Shown here: positions 36,266 through 47,180 of the stretch, piece by piece
How the letters are laid out: every line of letters starts with the position of its first letter
Position numbering within the stretch: position 1 is the first letter of the stretch
Assembly: GCA_905331475.1 (NCBI GenBank)
Contig: CAJNYU010004621.1
Location: forward strand, 1 to 64,000
DNA: 64,000 nucleotides
Direction: 5' to 3'
Source: Rotaria socialis
Lineage: Eukaryota > Rotifera > Eurotatoria > Philodinida > Philodinidae
Translations under genes and position numbers: made by a program
The notes under the pieces: generated by a model
The model's input: the letters and a program-made list of their open reading frames with translations, nothing else
What the model was told of the DNA's origin: nothing
The model's database searches: none

Positions 36266-37276
36266 TGCCGGATCAGAGTTGCCACCTCATCAGATCAGAA
36301 AAGCGGAAAGTTTGATCAAAAAGAGCGGGAAATAGCGGAAACAAAAATCGACAAAAACGGAAAGCTGTTTTTTGCTGACCTTTCACATTTCCAAGAGTTT
36401 AAGTAACCTTGTTTTATTTCTCATAGTACTACTTTGTTCGCAGTTCCACAACATAATAGACAACTCATAAAAAATATCAGGGCGTATCTGGCCTGAAACT
36501 CCAAGAAGAAAAGATAAACGATTTCCGGTCCAAAAATAAATATATTTTCTCTGCCAATTCTTTTTCTACTCATCTTTTCTAAAAGTGCCATACAGGGAAA
36601 ATGTTTGTATCGTCCCAAAAATGTTCGTTTTGTAATAGTGAAATGGCCGTATTGCGACTGTCAGTTCACTATTTTTCGCAGAGAATATACCACCGAAGGC
36701 GGCTCTTTTTTGGCACAGCACTTTAAAAGTTTATGCAAAAAGATGCAATCGAAAAAACTGAAACTCATTTTTCAGAGTAATAGAACAAAAAATATATATT
36801 CCTTTCCACATATAGCCGCCGAATGCGGCTCCTTTTTGGCACAAATTAAGACATTGACCCGAAAAACGTACAATTCAAAAAATAAAACTCGCTTTTTACA
36901 AGTCTAAGAGGATAATGTTGTTCTTTACATTCAGCTGTCGAATGTGGCTATGCTTTCATCTATTATGTTAACAAATGAATAAGAACTTGAAAGAAATTTT
37001 CTTTTCTTCACTGGGATTTCAAATCCAGGTGAATGTATTTCATAGTGAAGGCCAAAATGAACACGAAATGTGTTTCACTAGAAAAATTTATTGAAAAATC
37101 TATTATGTGAAGCGAAAATTTTTCAAGAATTGTATAGAATTATACGTTAGAAAATTATTTTCCAAGAAATTTTCGTCTAACATCACGTTATCAGTTCTTG
37201 CATGGTTAAGTTTTCAATTAAACAACGAAAGTCTTTGATATGAAAAAGCGGAAGAGGTGGCAACCCTGTGCCGGTT
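36266..37276. mobile_element. Non-autonomous hAT-type element with internal repeats (995 bp)
   Basis: The element spans 36274-37268. Ends CAGAGTTGCCACCTC and (inverted) GAGGTGGCAACCCTG form the TIR, extended by a shared AGCGG/CCGCT. The flanking octamers TGCCGGAT (36266-36273) and TGCCGGTT (37269-37276) match at 7 of 8. Inside, a unit containing CCG(A)A..GCGGCTC(C/T)TTTTTGGCACA occurs at about 36690 and 36815, with a weaker third copy near 36935 (spacing about 120 bp). No transposase recognised; a plus frame at 36605-36907 merely translates these repeats. Confidence 0.8.
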
Positions 37277-37394
37277 ATATGCATATATCTTTATTTCTTT
37301 CTAGATGTCTAAGGTTGATCGATATGGTAATCTTTCTACAACATTAAGTCATCAACAAGAATTTCCATCAAATTTTCAACTATAATTGACTGTC

Positions 37395-38377
37395 GATACA
37401 AATAGTGGCGGCACCAGTGAGGTGCTAGGGGAGCTGAGCCCCCCAGATATTTTTGGAAATTTTCTAGTGAATGTAATTTTTTCTGATATTAATAGTGTAG
37501 CAAAACTATTACTGCGTTGTAGAGAATTATCGTCAGTTTTCAATTGGTTGTTCACTTTACCTATACAAAACTCTCTTTTCCTAATCTTGCCTAAATCTGA
37601 ATCATAATCTCTACAGATGCAATCTGAAAAACGTGCCACCTTAGAATACTATTTTCTTTCTTCTAACAAAAAAACGCATGTAGTGATGAACAATAAATAG
37701 AACCAAACACCACTATTTCATCATCTTTATCTTTATCAACACCTGAAATTCAAGATCTTTCTTGTTCTTCTTCGTTGTTCACGATTCAACATCTTCTCTC
37801 ATATTATCTTCTTCTTTAAATGAAAATTCTCATAGAAAATCTTTTTCAAATGATATCAGTATGCCATTCAATGATGTACCGATTCAAAAAAAAGAAACAA
37901 AATCGTTCATTTCAATCTAGCTGGTTTGAGGATAGAGCAGGGTTAGAATATTCGGTACAAAATTATGCAAGCTATTGCTATCATTGTCGCCATTTTTCAT
38001 CGAATCAGTAAAATGCCCATGATGCTTTCACTATCGTAGGATTTAACAATTGAAGGAAGGTGCTAGACAAAACTGTCGGTTTAATAAAACATGCATCATT
38101 TCAAGCATATATTATTGCAACAAAAAAAGTATTTGTCATGTAAACAACAACAAGAAAAAATTTAAATGCCTTAAAACAATTAGATTCATGTCGTCAAATG
38201 ATAAGTTTTAGAGGCCATGAAGAGAATGAAAAGTGCATCGATCTAATTAGCTTTAGAAAGATAAGAGATTTCTTAGAGAATCAAATAAAAAAATTATTAG
38301 AGCTAATTAGTTATCATTTTCGAGATCTAAAGAAGAAAATTATCATCAATATTACGAAACTTTGAGAGCTTGGGGCT

Positions 38378-38469
<92 letters not shown>

Positions 38470-38558
38470 CGGGGGGGAGTGGGGGGGTGAATANGGGCTA
38501 CGCCCCCCCCCCCCCCCCTCCCCACATCTAAATTCCTGGCACCGTCGCTAGATACAAA
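37395..38558 (+). mobile_element. hAT-type element with decayed zinc-finger transposase
   Basis: The element spans 37403-38550. Left end TAGTGGCGGCACCAGTGAGG and inverted right end TAGCGACGGTGCCAGGAATT form an imperfect TIR. The octamer GATACAAA is exactly duplicated at 37395-37402 and 38551-38558. A 92-base G run (38378-38469), one N (38494) and a C run lie near the right end, so the true length is uncertain. Transposase remnants are annotated separately. Confidence 0.85.
37617..38365 (+). pseudogene. Remnant of hAT transposase with TTF/ZMYM-like zinc finger
   Basis: Pieces in order resemble the N-terminal half of ZMYM1/DUF4371-type hAT transposases. They are a start MQSEKRATLEYYFLSSNKKT (37617), and a TTF zinc finger RSFQSSWFEDRAGLEYSVQN then YASYCYHCRHF (about 37897-37998). 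Next comes CPHDAFTIVGFNN followed by TGA where the family has Trp (about 38048), then RKVLDKTVGLIKHASF. The last piece is MISFRGHEENEK, the conserved RGHxE motif (about 38200-38230). Frames change and stops intervene; the catalytic RNase H part is absent, perhaps lost in the G-run region. It is clearly non-functional. Confidence 0.65.
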
Positions 38559-39323
38559 CTTGATGAACTTAACAAGAAATACATTATAGTTATAGATGTC
38601 AAATGAAGCACAATAACAAGCTTAAAAAGCTAAATGAAGAATGCATTATATTCATCCTTATTTTACTAATCGAAACCTTTCATTTACTTTTGGAAAATTC
38701 TTCCATATATGACAATCAAATAATTATGCCAAACGATATTTTCATTTAATGACGTTATTGATGAGTGGCAGTGATCGTGGTGAGGAATCGAGAAATTTGA
38801 ACCTAAATTACAGATTGCTTTAATTTTATTTATTCAACCTCAACCGATCGTAAGGATAAACCGTATAAGTAGTATTCATTACAATCAGCAACTTATTTAA
38901 CAGTTAATGAATAACCCTTTTAAACTGAGACTGTAACTCTGAACTAGAGTCAGTAACATATAATTATCAACGAATCATTGTAAAGTCTATCAAAATCAAA
39001 TAATTGTAGATAAAAACGAAGCATACAAGCACATGAAAATTTAGACTCTGAACGATTATGTTTCTCCATTAATAAATAGAACAAATAATGAAACGATTTG
39101 AATCATAATAAACAACATAAAAAAGCATTACTAAAGATCTATTAAATGATGGGATGTGAGCGTGAAGAAGAGAAGGCCTACACCAACACCCGCACATACA
39201 CTCAAAAATTTAGAACGCTTGTAAACCTTCCTGTGGGCATGAAATAATAAATATATCAGCGTCACATTATGAACCTAGGATGAGTCACTTAAGCAAGGAT
39301 GAAACGGCGTGCTAAGCTTTGAA
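38559..39323. other. No gene seen
   Basis: AT-rich spacer. Contains CACCAACACCCGCACA near 39183, one of several TG/AC-rich telomere-like words in the window. Confidence 0.4.
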
Positions 39324-40026
39324 TCTAATAAAAATATTTAACTAATTATGGATGAAATTGATACGAAAAAAAAACAAGCAGATTCATTTTATTTTTCATA
39401 TTGTTGTCTCGTTTTTCCGCTTCACTAGATTATTTATTAAAAATTGTGAAAAATCATAAAGTCGATGAAAAAATCGCCGTCGATTTACAACAATNCCCAC
39501 CCCCCATTTCAACTGATGAGGTTGTTGAAAAAAAGAATTTCTCTGCTTGCTTTGCGCTTGAATGTTTTAGATCTTGGAAGAATTTCTTCTTATCCATAGG
39601 AGAATATTACTTTTATGGCTAATCATTTAAGACCGTACAGAGCGAAAGCTACATAGTGGTAACCCTTGAGAAAGGTCGGAATTAGTTGTGGCATTCGTTT
39701 TCATGATAGGCATCCTCACCCTCGCCCTCTGTTAAATAAGTAGTGTTAGATTACATAGCGAACTTGAAACAGTGAAGAATCAAAAGTAATAACCAAAAAT
39801 CTTAATATCGCTCTTAGACAACATTTATATACACTTAAAGAGTCTCTTGCTCAACAAGTAATAAAAGTATTCAACTAATTATGGATGAAATTGATACGAA
39901 AAAAAACAAGCAGATTCATTTTATTTTTCATATTGTTGTCTCGTTTTTCCGCTTCACTAGATTATTTATTAAAAATTGTGAAAAATCATAAAGTCGATGA
40001 AAAAATCGCCGTCGATTTACAACAAT
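39324..40026 (+). repeat. Near-identical direct duplication of about 170 bp
   Basis: The segment 39324-39494 recurs at about 39857-40026 with only a few differences (for example A9 versus A8 in the poly-A run). Both copies carry the exon-like frame DYLLKIVKNHKVDEKIAVDL after a CTTCACTAG acceptor-like site. In the second copy it continues FQRSSQWSKQLT to GTAAGT. The first copy ends at an N (39495) followed by CCCACCCCCC. This may be an assembly duplication or haplotype artefact. The exon-like frame is not recognised; it could be a fragment of an unknown gene. Confidence 0.6.
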
Positions 40027-40200
40027 TTCAACGTTCATCGCAATGGAGTAAACAATTAACTGTAAGTTTTAGTTTTAAAGTATAAATTTATGCAAAAGAT
40101 ATTATCATCATCCATTAAATTATTTGCATACTAAATCAAAAGAATTACTAAGATGTATTTTAAGTAAATAAATTGTATTTATCAATAGCATCTGCTAGTC

Positions 40201-40381
40201 TGATCACTAATTGACTCTTTATTTCTTTAAACAAAACCAACAGAATCACCTCTACAACTCTAACAACTCTTCTTCTCTACTTCACTTCATACATATCTTA
40301 AACCAATTACTCAATCTCATGAGCAATAGAGATAACAGAAAGAAGATAAGTAGTGGTCAAAGATAGCGCCACTACGTAACA
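40201..40381 (-). repeat. Diverged solo LTR, same family as 1915-2088
   Basis: Shares GACTCTTTATTTCTT, GATAACAGAAAGAAGATAAG, TAGTGGTC and GATAGCGCCACTAC with the LTR at 1915-2088, in the same orientation, and ends in TAACA. No primer binding site adjoins it on the minus-strand side, so it is a solo or truncated copy. Confidence 0.6.
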
Positions 40382-40556
40382 GCACCAAGAAGATAATCCT
40401 TTGTTTTCTTTAATCATTCGACAATTATGATAATTTTAAAAAAAAATAAATCTTGCTTATTCTTCTAATATTTTTATGAATTTGATTTCATAAATATAAG
40501 ATTATCAGAGTTTATAATGAAAGGGGGAAACATTATAATTTTGCACTTTAAAGTAC

Positions 40557-41235
40557 ATGCCCTAGTCGAACATCTTGTAAGCAAGATCTTCAAATCTTGG
40601 GATCGGTAAGCAAGATCTTATCGAGATCTTGGAAAGATAATTTGTATGCACATATCTTGGTTGTATCAGATAAATCTGTACTTAAGATCTTGGCAAGATC
40701 TTGGAAAAAATATCGCGTACTATTATCTTCTGATAAGATCTTGAACGAAAGAGAAAGCGACATCATTAGTGTATTTACATGCTCTCTAGTCATTCACCGT
40801 TTTTTAATGCATACACAGCGGTATATAAACAGCATAATTGAACATACGAAACACAAATTTTCAAAATTTTTTTTCAAATATTTCTCGATTATTCGAGAGA
40901 ATGCTGATCTCGATCGATGATCGAGAGAGAGCTTCCCTAATTGGTCCGACGGATATCGGACCAACTTATAGCCAGTCAGATCCTAATATCTGACTTGCTG
41001 GAGTTATTTGGGAGGAATAATTAAAATGAAAATAAACTGAAAAATTTTTAAAGAACGCAACAGGTTCTATTTTTTGTGCATCCAAGATTTTATGGATTCT
41101 TATGTAAGATCTGAAATTAGATCTTGGGTACAAGATAATACAGTTATCTTGTACCTAAATTTCCAAGATCTGTTAACATATTTGTACCTTGTATCTTGAC
41201 CAAGATTTTGCTTACAAGACGTTTGTCTAGGGATG
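40557..41235. mobile_element. TIR element with CCCTAG ends and repeated AAGATCTTG words (673 bp)
   Basis: The element spans 40560-41232. Ends read CCCTAGTCGAACATCTTGTA and, inverted, CCCTAGACAAACGTCTTGTA, both followed by AGCAA(G/A)ATCTT. ATG occurs on both sides (40557-40559 and 41233-41235), a possible 3-bp target duplication as in CACTA/EnSpm elements. AAGATCTTGG-like palindromic words recur throughout both arms. The middle (40941-41001) holds two consecutive hairpins: TTGGTCCGA/TCGGACCAA and CAGTCAGAT/ATCTGACTTGCTG. The plus frame 40597-40920 translates the repeats and is not called. Confidence 0.65.
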
Positions 41236-41378
41236 GAATACCATGAAATATAAATCATCATGTTTACACCTAGTCATAAAGATATTTTATTTCAAAACAC
41301 TCTTCATTCAGTCAAGCTGGTAAAACATAACACTTTAAAAAATTATTCGTCCTTTATCTCATTCTACCAGAATAGTCT

Positions 41379-41747
41379 TTAACACTTGAAACCCAAATCA
41401 CATCCTTCACAATCCATCCTTCCGCGAACCATTGGATAACAAGATCCCCACCCCATCGGACACACTATACAATGTGCACCTTGGAAAGGCAAGCCATAGT
41501 AAACGCACTTAACGCCGCCAAAGTAACAGCAGCATTTTGTATTAAAAATGTTACAACATTGACCTCGTTTTTGTCTAAGAAGTATTGTTTCATTAGTGTG
41601 TATTAATTCTTTCATGTCTGTTGATTCCAATACCATCTCCTTATCATCAATGACTTGGTTTTCAATACGTTTAATAACAGCTGCACATAGTGACATTTCT
41701 ATTACTATGAGCAGAAAGCATATAATTGAAATAACACGAATTGACAT
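41379..41747 (-). CDS. Secreted cysteine-rich prepropeptide
   Basis: A 122-codon single-exon frame starting at ATG 41747. Residues 1-22 form a signal peptide (hydrophobic IISIICFLLIVIEM-like core). Residues of about 23-57 form an acidic propeptide. RQKR at 58-61 is a furin-type cleavage site. The predicted mature peptide (62-122, 61 aa) has 12 cysteines, beginning with CC and CCC clusters, and would be held by six disulfides. Such architecture is used by secreted peptide hormones, defence peptides and other disulfide-rich effectors. I do not recognise the family and assign no activity. It lies alone between two mobile elements. Confidence 0.7.
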   Translation of the reverse strand: MSIRVISIICFLLIVIEMSLCAAVIKRIENQVIDDKEMVLESTDMKELIHTNETILLRQKRGQCCNIFNTKCCCYFGGVKCVYYGLPFQGAHCIVCPMGWGSCYPMVRGRMDCEGCDLGFKC

Positions 41748-42850
41748 TCTTTTATTCTGTTTAAATTGTGCAGACAGAACTTTTGATATCTACGAATATA
41801 AATAAAAAAATTAATCAAAACGGAATGAGCAATCCAACTATAAAAGCTGACTATTCAAAACAGACAAAAATAAAGCTCATCGTTAGAATTGATTCAATTT
41901 GCATATTATGGCGACGTTTAGTTTCATATTTTAAATAGCATGTTATGAACTGGGCTACTTCTCTTTCGCCCAGTTATCCTAAACTTAATTTTAATTCTGA
42001 CTCATAATGAAAACAAAATTCCACAATTATTATGTTTCGATATGTATCGTAAAATAAAAGTTTAAAAAACAATATTATATTTAAAGTGTGGGTGTGATTA
42101 TTCGATGGTAAAGAGACTACACGCACACCCACACTCGTGCAGCGATGAAAGAAAAGAATATAAATAAACATCTATCACTCACTTTTCTTCATGTGGACTA
42201 TTTCTCTCTGAAAATTTTCTATTTCTGCAGTATAAAACTGATTTCTACTTAGCTTTTCTTCTAAAGTGAAAAAGTCGATTGATATCTCCTTTTATCTTAT
42301 TCATTTCTCCTTTAAAAAGTGTTTCTGTTGAGTTTTGTGTAGGGTGAACAACTTGTGTCGTAAATGGAACAAGTTCTCGAGTTTCGGGGATATTGTCCAG
42401 CTTTCGGTCTGTTTTTCAATTGATTAACCATCAGTGATGGTCAATCACTCATGTTTATCTAACAGCTAGACAATTCATCTCTCAGTCACGTTTCTATTAA
42501 TCGCGAAAGTTTATTATCTCAATCATCTGGCCTAATTTTTTACTTACTGTAAATATTTCGATAGTTTTCACCTGACTTCTATGAAATAGTTTCCTTACCT
42601 CCGACTGCGTATTAATACAATCTCTTTGTTTTGAAATACAATCTCTTTGTTTTGAAAAACAATCTTCTTATATAAGGCTCTTGGTGATCATTTTTTAACT
42701 TTCGAAATCGGTATGTTTGGTTTTTTTCCCATTTTATGATAGCTAGCCTATTACATTTTATTTATGACAAAGAAGAGTAAGAACTTTTAAAGATAACTAC
42801 GGTTGATTGCAAAAAAGCAATTAAAAGAAGATGTTTTAACATGTGATGTA
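41748..42850. other. Intergenic region with a telomere-like hairpin
   Basis: No gene seen. AGTGTGGGTGTG (42085-42096) is inverted at 42122-42135 (CGCACACCCACACT), forming a hairpin with a 25-base loop. A 22-base unit, ACAATCTCTTTGTTTTGAAA, is directly repeated at about 42617-42660. Confidence 0.45.
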
Positions 42851-45537
42851 ATACCGATCAGAGCTTCGCATGGGATGGGATAATCCCATCCCATCGTCCC
42901 ATGGGACGAAAAAATATTATAATAATCTATCCTTTTTACTGAAAACAATATAGTCCTTTTAATATAGATGTCGTACCCAAATGTGTGAGAAAAATAGTTA
43001 AAAATATAAATCATACGTGGTCAAGTAGTGCAGCCATTTCGATTCAATGTACAACAAAACAAAAATAATGAAACCTACGCATTAAGAAAAAATGCAATTT
43101 TCTCTATTGTAATAATAACAATTGATTTAGTTACTGTGGCTTATATGTGGTGAAATGTCTTGAATACTTCGTTCCATGGGAAAATGAAACTTGTACATGT
43201 AAGGAAAGTTAGCGACAGATTCGAGTTTTTGTTGAAACTATTCGTCCGTTCAATCGTGCCAATTGTTGAATGTAGCGTGCCAGATAGAACTCGATGAGCT
43301 TTATCTAATGCTATGTTCAAAAATTACGATAGAATGAAGGCAAAAGAGAGACCTATCAAAATATGATTTATCACCATGGGACAAAATGTACACTTTTCAT
43401 ATTTCCTGAATATATTCGATACCACGCCGTGCCATTTTTCAAAACTTATATCATTCGATGCAGCTTGATGAGTTCTATCGATTGGCGTATTGCTTGATAT
43501 GATTAGCAATACTCTGACACCAACAGCACTAATACATCAAATATATAACATTAACAGTAATTATTTGTTTGATTGATTCACTTCAGTAAGTGAATGACTA
43601 TTCATACCTGGCTCGATGCAGCTCAACTAGATCTAACTATTGATGTATCACGTAATGCCTTTTTACTAATAAAAAACGAACGATACCTCCTCGATCAAGA
43701 GTATTATTACAGTTTTAATGAAATTGGTTTTTACGTTACGATTGACTATGTGCACCATTGATGATATCTACATCAATTGATACTTCTCAATCAACTCTAT
43801 CGATTAATGTATCATTTACTATCATAATGAACAAAATACGATGCAAAAGTTTAATTCAGTCAGTGTTGTCAGACTTATCATCCAAGTTGTTCTAGGTGAC
43901 TCCATTTAATAGATGTGCCAATGATTATATGCTTTTATTTTTATACATCTCAATTATTTCTATCGATTTATGTATCAATTCATACGATTACTAATATTAA
44001 ACGCACGAAAGGAATTCAAATATCCATCATATTATAGTTCTATTGAACTTGTTCCAGAAAATTCACGGAACAAGTGTGCCACTCATAACATATGTCGTTG
44101 ATGGCTATTTTCAACCAGTTGTATCGATTTATGGATCATTTAATGTACTAAACAGCACTGTAAAAATGATATGATAGTAATATGAGTTTCTTAACATTGC
44201 TGAAGATTTCTTTTTGCAAGATTTAATTGATTCCATGTGGCAATGATGTTGTATCTATCTTTTGGTATCTGTCATTTAGTTCTATGAATTGTTGTAATAT
44301 TTACCACCATTGATTGTAATCAACGTAATATAAAGATATCATAATCAAAGTGACATTTAAAAATATTTTGTGGAACTCACACATATTTTCGAAGAAAATG
44401 GTGAGTGTAACTTTAAAAGCGAGATTTTTATGGCTACCCCCACCCACCTACACCCCCTTACAGACGCCGCATTGCATTATAGATATTAGCTAACATGCGA
44501 AAAACTAAATAAGACATTTGTTTTCTAGCGATCGATTTTCTTGAAGCAAATTTCGCACCACGCATTATGTATAACTAAATTAGGCGAAAAAGTATATGTG
44601 AGTTCCATATTTTAGCCCCAAATGGGCTGCGTTAACAAGCTCTTTTGTATGTTCATCAAACTCAGAATAGGAAGCGATGATGCGCTATGTCTTATTGGAT
44701 ATATTTGTTTGATTTCGTACACTCTATGTAAAATGAGTAACAAAAATTAGATCTAGCTGAGCTGCACCGAGCCAGGTATGAATAGTCATTGGCACACTTA
44801 CTCAAGTGAATCAGTCAAACAAATAACTACTGTTAATGTTATATATTTGATGTATTAGTGCTGTTGGTGTCAAAGTATTGCTAATCATATCAAGCAATAC
44901 GTCAATCGATAGAACTCATCAAGCTGCATCGGATGATATAAGTTTTGAAAAATGGCACGGCGTGGTATCGAATATATTCAGGAAATATGAAAAGTGTACA
45001 TTTTGTCCCATGGTGATAAATCATATTTTGATAGGTCTCTCTTTTGGCTTCATCTTATCGTAATTTTTGAACATAGCATTAGATAGAGCTCATCGAGTAC
45101 TATCTGGCACGCTACATTCAACAATTAGTACGGTTGAAGGGACGAATAATTTTTAAAAAAAACCTCAAATCTGTCACTAACTTCCCTTACATAACTTGTT
45201 CAACGATTCAACATTGAAACTGTATTCTTTTATTTATTTATTTCCAGTTACTTTTGTATTCAATCAAATATTTTCGTTTCTCATTTACTACTTCTTTTCT
45301 TTATTTTGTAAAATGCTGTATTTATAACCAGGATGATGTCATTATTGTAATATGCAAAAAGAACAGAAGTTCAAACTCTCATTTTATTTTGATAAAATCA
45401 TAAAATGTGACAAAAAGCAATATTAAAATCCGTAGTCTCAGTCGATCGATGATAATCAAACAAATTTGACATCTAAAAAAAATATTTGACATTTCGGACG
45501 TCCCATCCCATCCCACGCGGAGGTCGGATACCGATCA
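42851..45537. mobile_element. Foldback/MULE-like element with 10-bp target duplication (2667 bp)
   Basis: The element spans 42861-45527. The decamer ATACCGATCA flanks it at 42851-42860 and 45528-45537. Terminal sequences GAGCTTCGCATGGGATGGGA and, inverted, GACCTCCGCGTGGGATGGGA match at 17 of 20. Subterminal long inverted arms lie at about 43194-43646 and 44744-45195. In both arms the same 61-codon frame is open with three amino-acid differences, but it lacks an ATG start, so it is probably not coding. The centre holds about four degenerate tandem repeats spaced ~160 bp apart (CTATCGATTTATGTATCA-like, near 43630, 43795, 43958 and 44118). A 9-10 bp duplication fits Mutator-like elements; no transposase is seen. 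Confidence 0.75.
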
Positions 45538-46881
45538 TGAAATGGCAAAAAAACAAGACATAATTTGCATTTGAAAATCACAAAAAGAATCCATTGAAAT
45601 ATTTCACTATCCAAGATGAATTCAACATATATAAAACACTTGCAATATGGTGAGTAGCCGATTCAATCTATTTTAATTCTAACATGTAACGAAAAATGAT
45701 GGGTGGAATTATTTCGTTAGTTATAACTAGAATTATTTATTTTAATAAATAATAAGACACTCGAAAAGTAGTGTAACTAGGGGTGGCACTTTAACTTAAA
45801 AAAGTCTCAATTAAAGTCGATATATTGATAGAGTACTCGATGATCATACTTAATTTTTGTAATAATCTCATCTTCGCATCTTAAAAACGTTATTTTTAAA
45901 AAAATACAACGAAATCGAATTAAATAAAGATGTGACTACAAATTTAACAATATAGAGTATAAATATAATCAGAGTTACTTGTAATTACGTGATAAGACAT
46001 TTGAGCTGTATATGGATTGCAAATTAGGAAATAAGAATAAAACTTTGTGATTTTGAGTCAACTACCGAAAAATTATATTATGAAACAAGCAGGTTGTAAT
46101 TATGTGATTGGTTCGATGCGGAAGAAATTGGAATGACAATTAGATTTTCGAGAGTCTCGGGTCGAGATTTGTTTTCCATGAGGCGTACGTTAATGGAAAG
46201 CGTTTCTAAATCTCTTTGACGAAACCTATGTTATCTTGATTGTTGAATTTTCTTTCTATTATGATCTGCTGTACTATCGTTTGTCTTTAGTTTTTTTTTA
46301 TAACAGAGTATAAGACTGATATAAATATCTGGATAGTCAATGGATTTTTTTATTCCAATCGGTACGAATCATCTACTTAAATAACAATGATGATATGTCG
46401 TAATGCCATGGTCTATCTTCAGTATTTTGATTATAAATAACCCAGGATCGGTCAGAGAGGCTATGTTTGTGACCAAAAGAGTTGCCGTAAAATTATGCGT
46501 CGAATCTACTGTGAACTAACAGCTCGACCTTGTGTGCTCCCGCCCTTTTTTGGTGAGCAAATAACGTGCAGAACTTATGTGCCAATCCAATAACATGAAA
46601 AAGCACAAAAAACTGTCCATATCACTCATTTTTTTGTTATGGTGTTTACTGAAAGATTTTTTTCTTCTTTTCTTCTTGTAATTTCGATTTGCTTTGTGTT
46701 CTCTATATATTCATGTATTCTTTTTTGTATTGATTAATTAATTTTGAGACAAAATATTGTCGATCCAATGTGAGATTGCAGCCCATTACATCTAGTAGTT
46801 GTTGCTTGAATTGTAGGAAGGGCGTCTATTTATTCAATGATCAGCATGCTCACTTTGTCAGAAGAAGAAAAGGAAAATATT
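45538..46881. other. Intergenic region with a solo hAT-like end
   Basis: TAGTGTAACTAGGGGTGGCA at 45769-45788 resembles the left end of the hAT element at 12156, but no partner end was found. A Cys-rich plus frame at about 46444-46593 (GQRGYVCDQKSCRKIMRRIY...CRTYVPIQ) could be a decayed exon, but is not supported further. Confidence 0.35.
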
Positions 46882-47180
46882 TCAGTTGTTACTAGTATTG
46901 TTTTTATTTTTTATTCTTGATGGTATAGACCATATTTCTGATAATTCGAATTTTAGATTTCGTCGGTCTTGATTTCGAATAATGAGTCTCAAATCCATGA
47001 CTGTTGTGTTGCCGAATATGCTTGACCATGCCTGGTGGATATCCCATTTTATAGCTTGAAGTCGCTTTTCATATGTTGAATGTAAGATAATTCGAGTCTT
47101 GTCTTGTTCTTCTCATAATCCAGCCTCTTGAATACGTTGTTCACCACTCATATCCGCTTTTAAGGCAAGCGTCAAAACTT
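46882..47180 (-). pseudogene. Coding-like frame with one in-frame TGA, unidentified
   Basis: About 99 minus-strand codons read as a plausible soluble protein (KADMSGEQRIQEAGL, TGA, EEQDKTRIILHSTYEKRLQA, IKWDIHQAWSSIFGN, MDLRLIIRNQDRRNLKFELS) ending at TGA 46882. The amino-acid composition is protein-like, unlike the surrounding AT-rich DNA. I do not recognise the family. A degenerate gene or transposon fragment is likely. Confidence 0.35.

Noticed and set aside
36605-36907. Plus frame of 100 codons in the third hAT element
   Set aside because: It translates the internal repeats (GGSFLAQ / CGSFLAQ) and resembles no transposase.
40597-40920. Plus frame of 107 codons
   Set aside because: Lies inside a TIR element and translates AAGATCTTG repeats.
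43324-45063. Two 61-codon frames in the inverted arms as a conserved gene pair
   Set aside because: Neither starts with ATG; identity reflects the inverted repeat, and the three differences all change amino acids, so there is no sign of protein selection.
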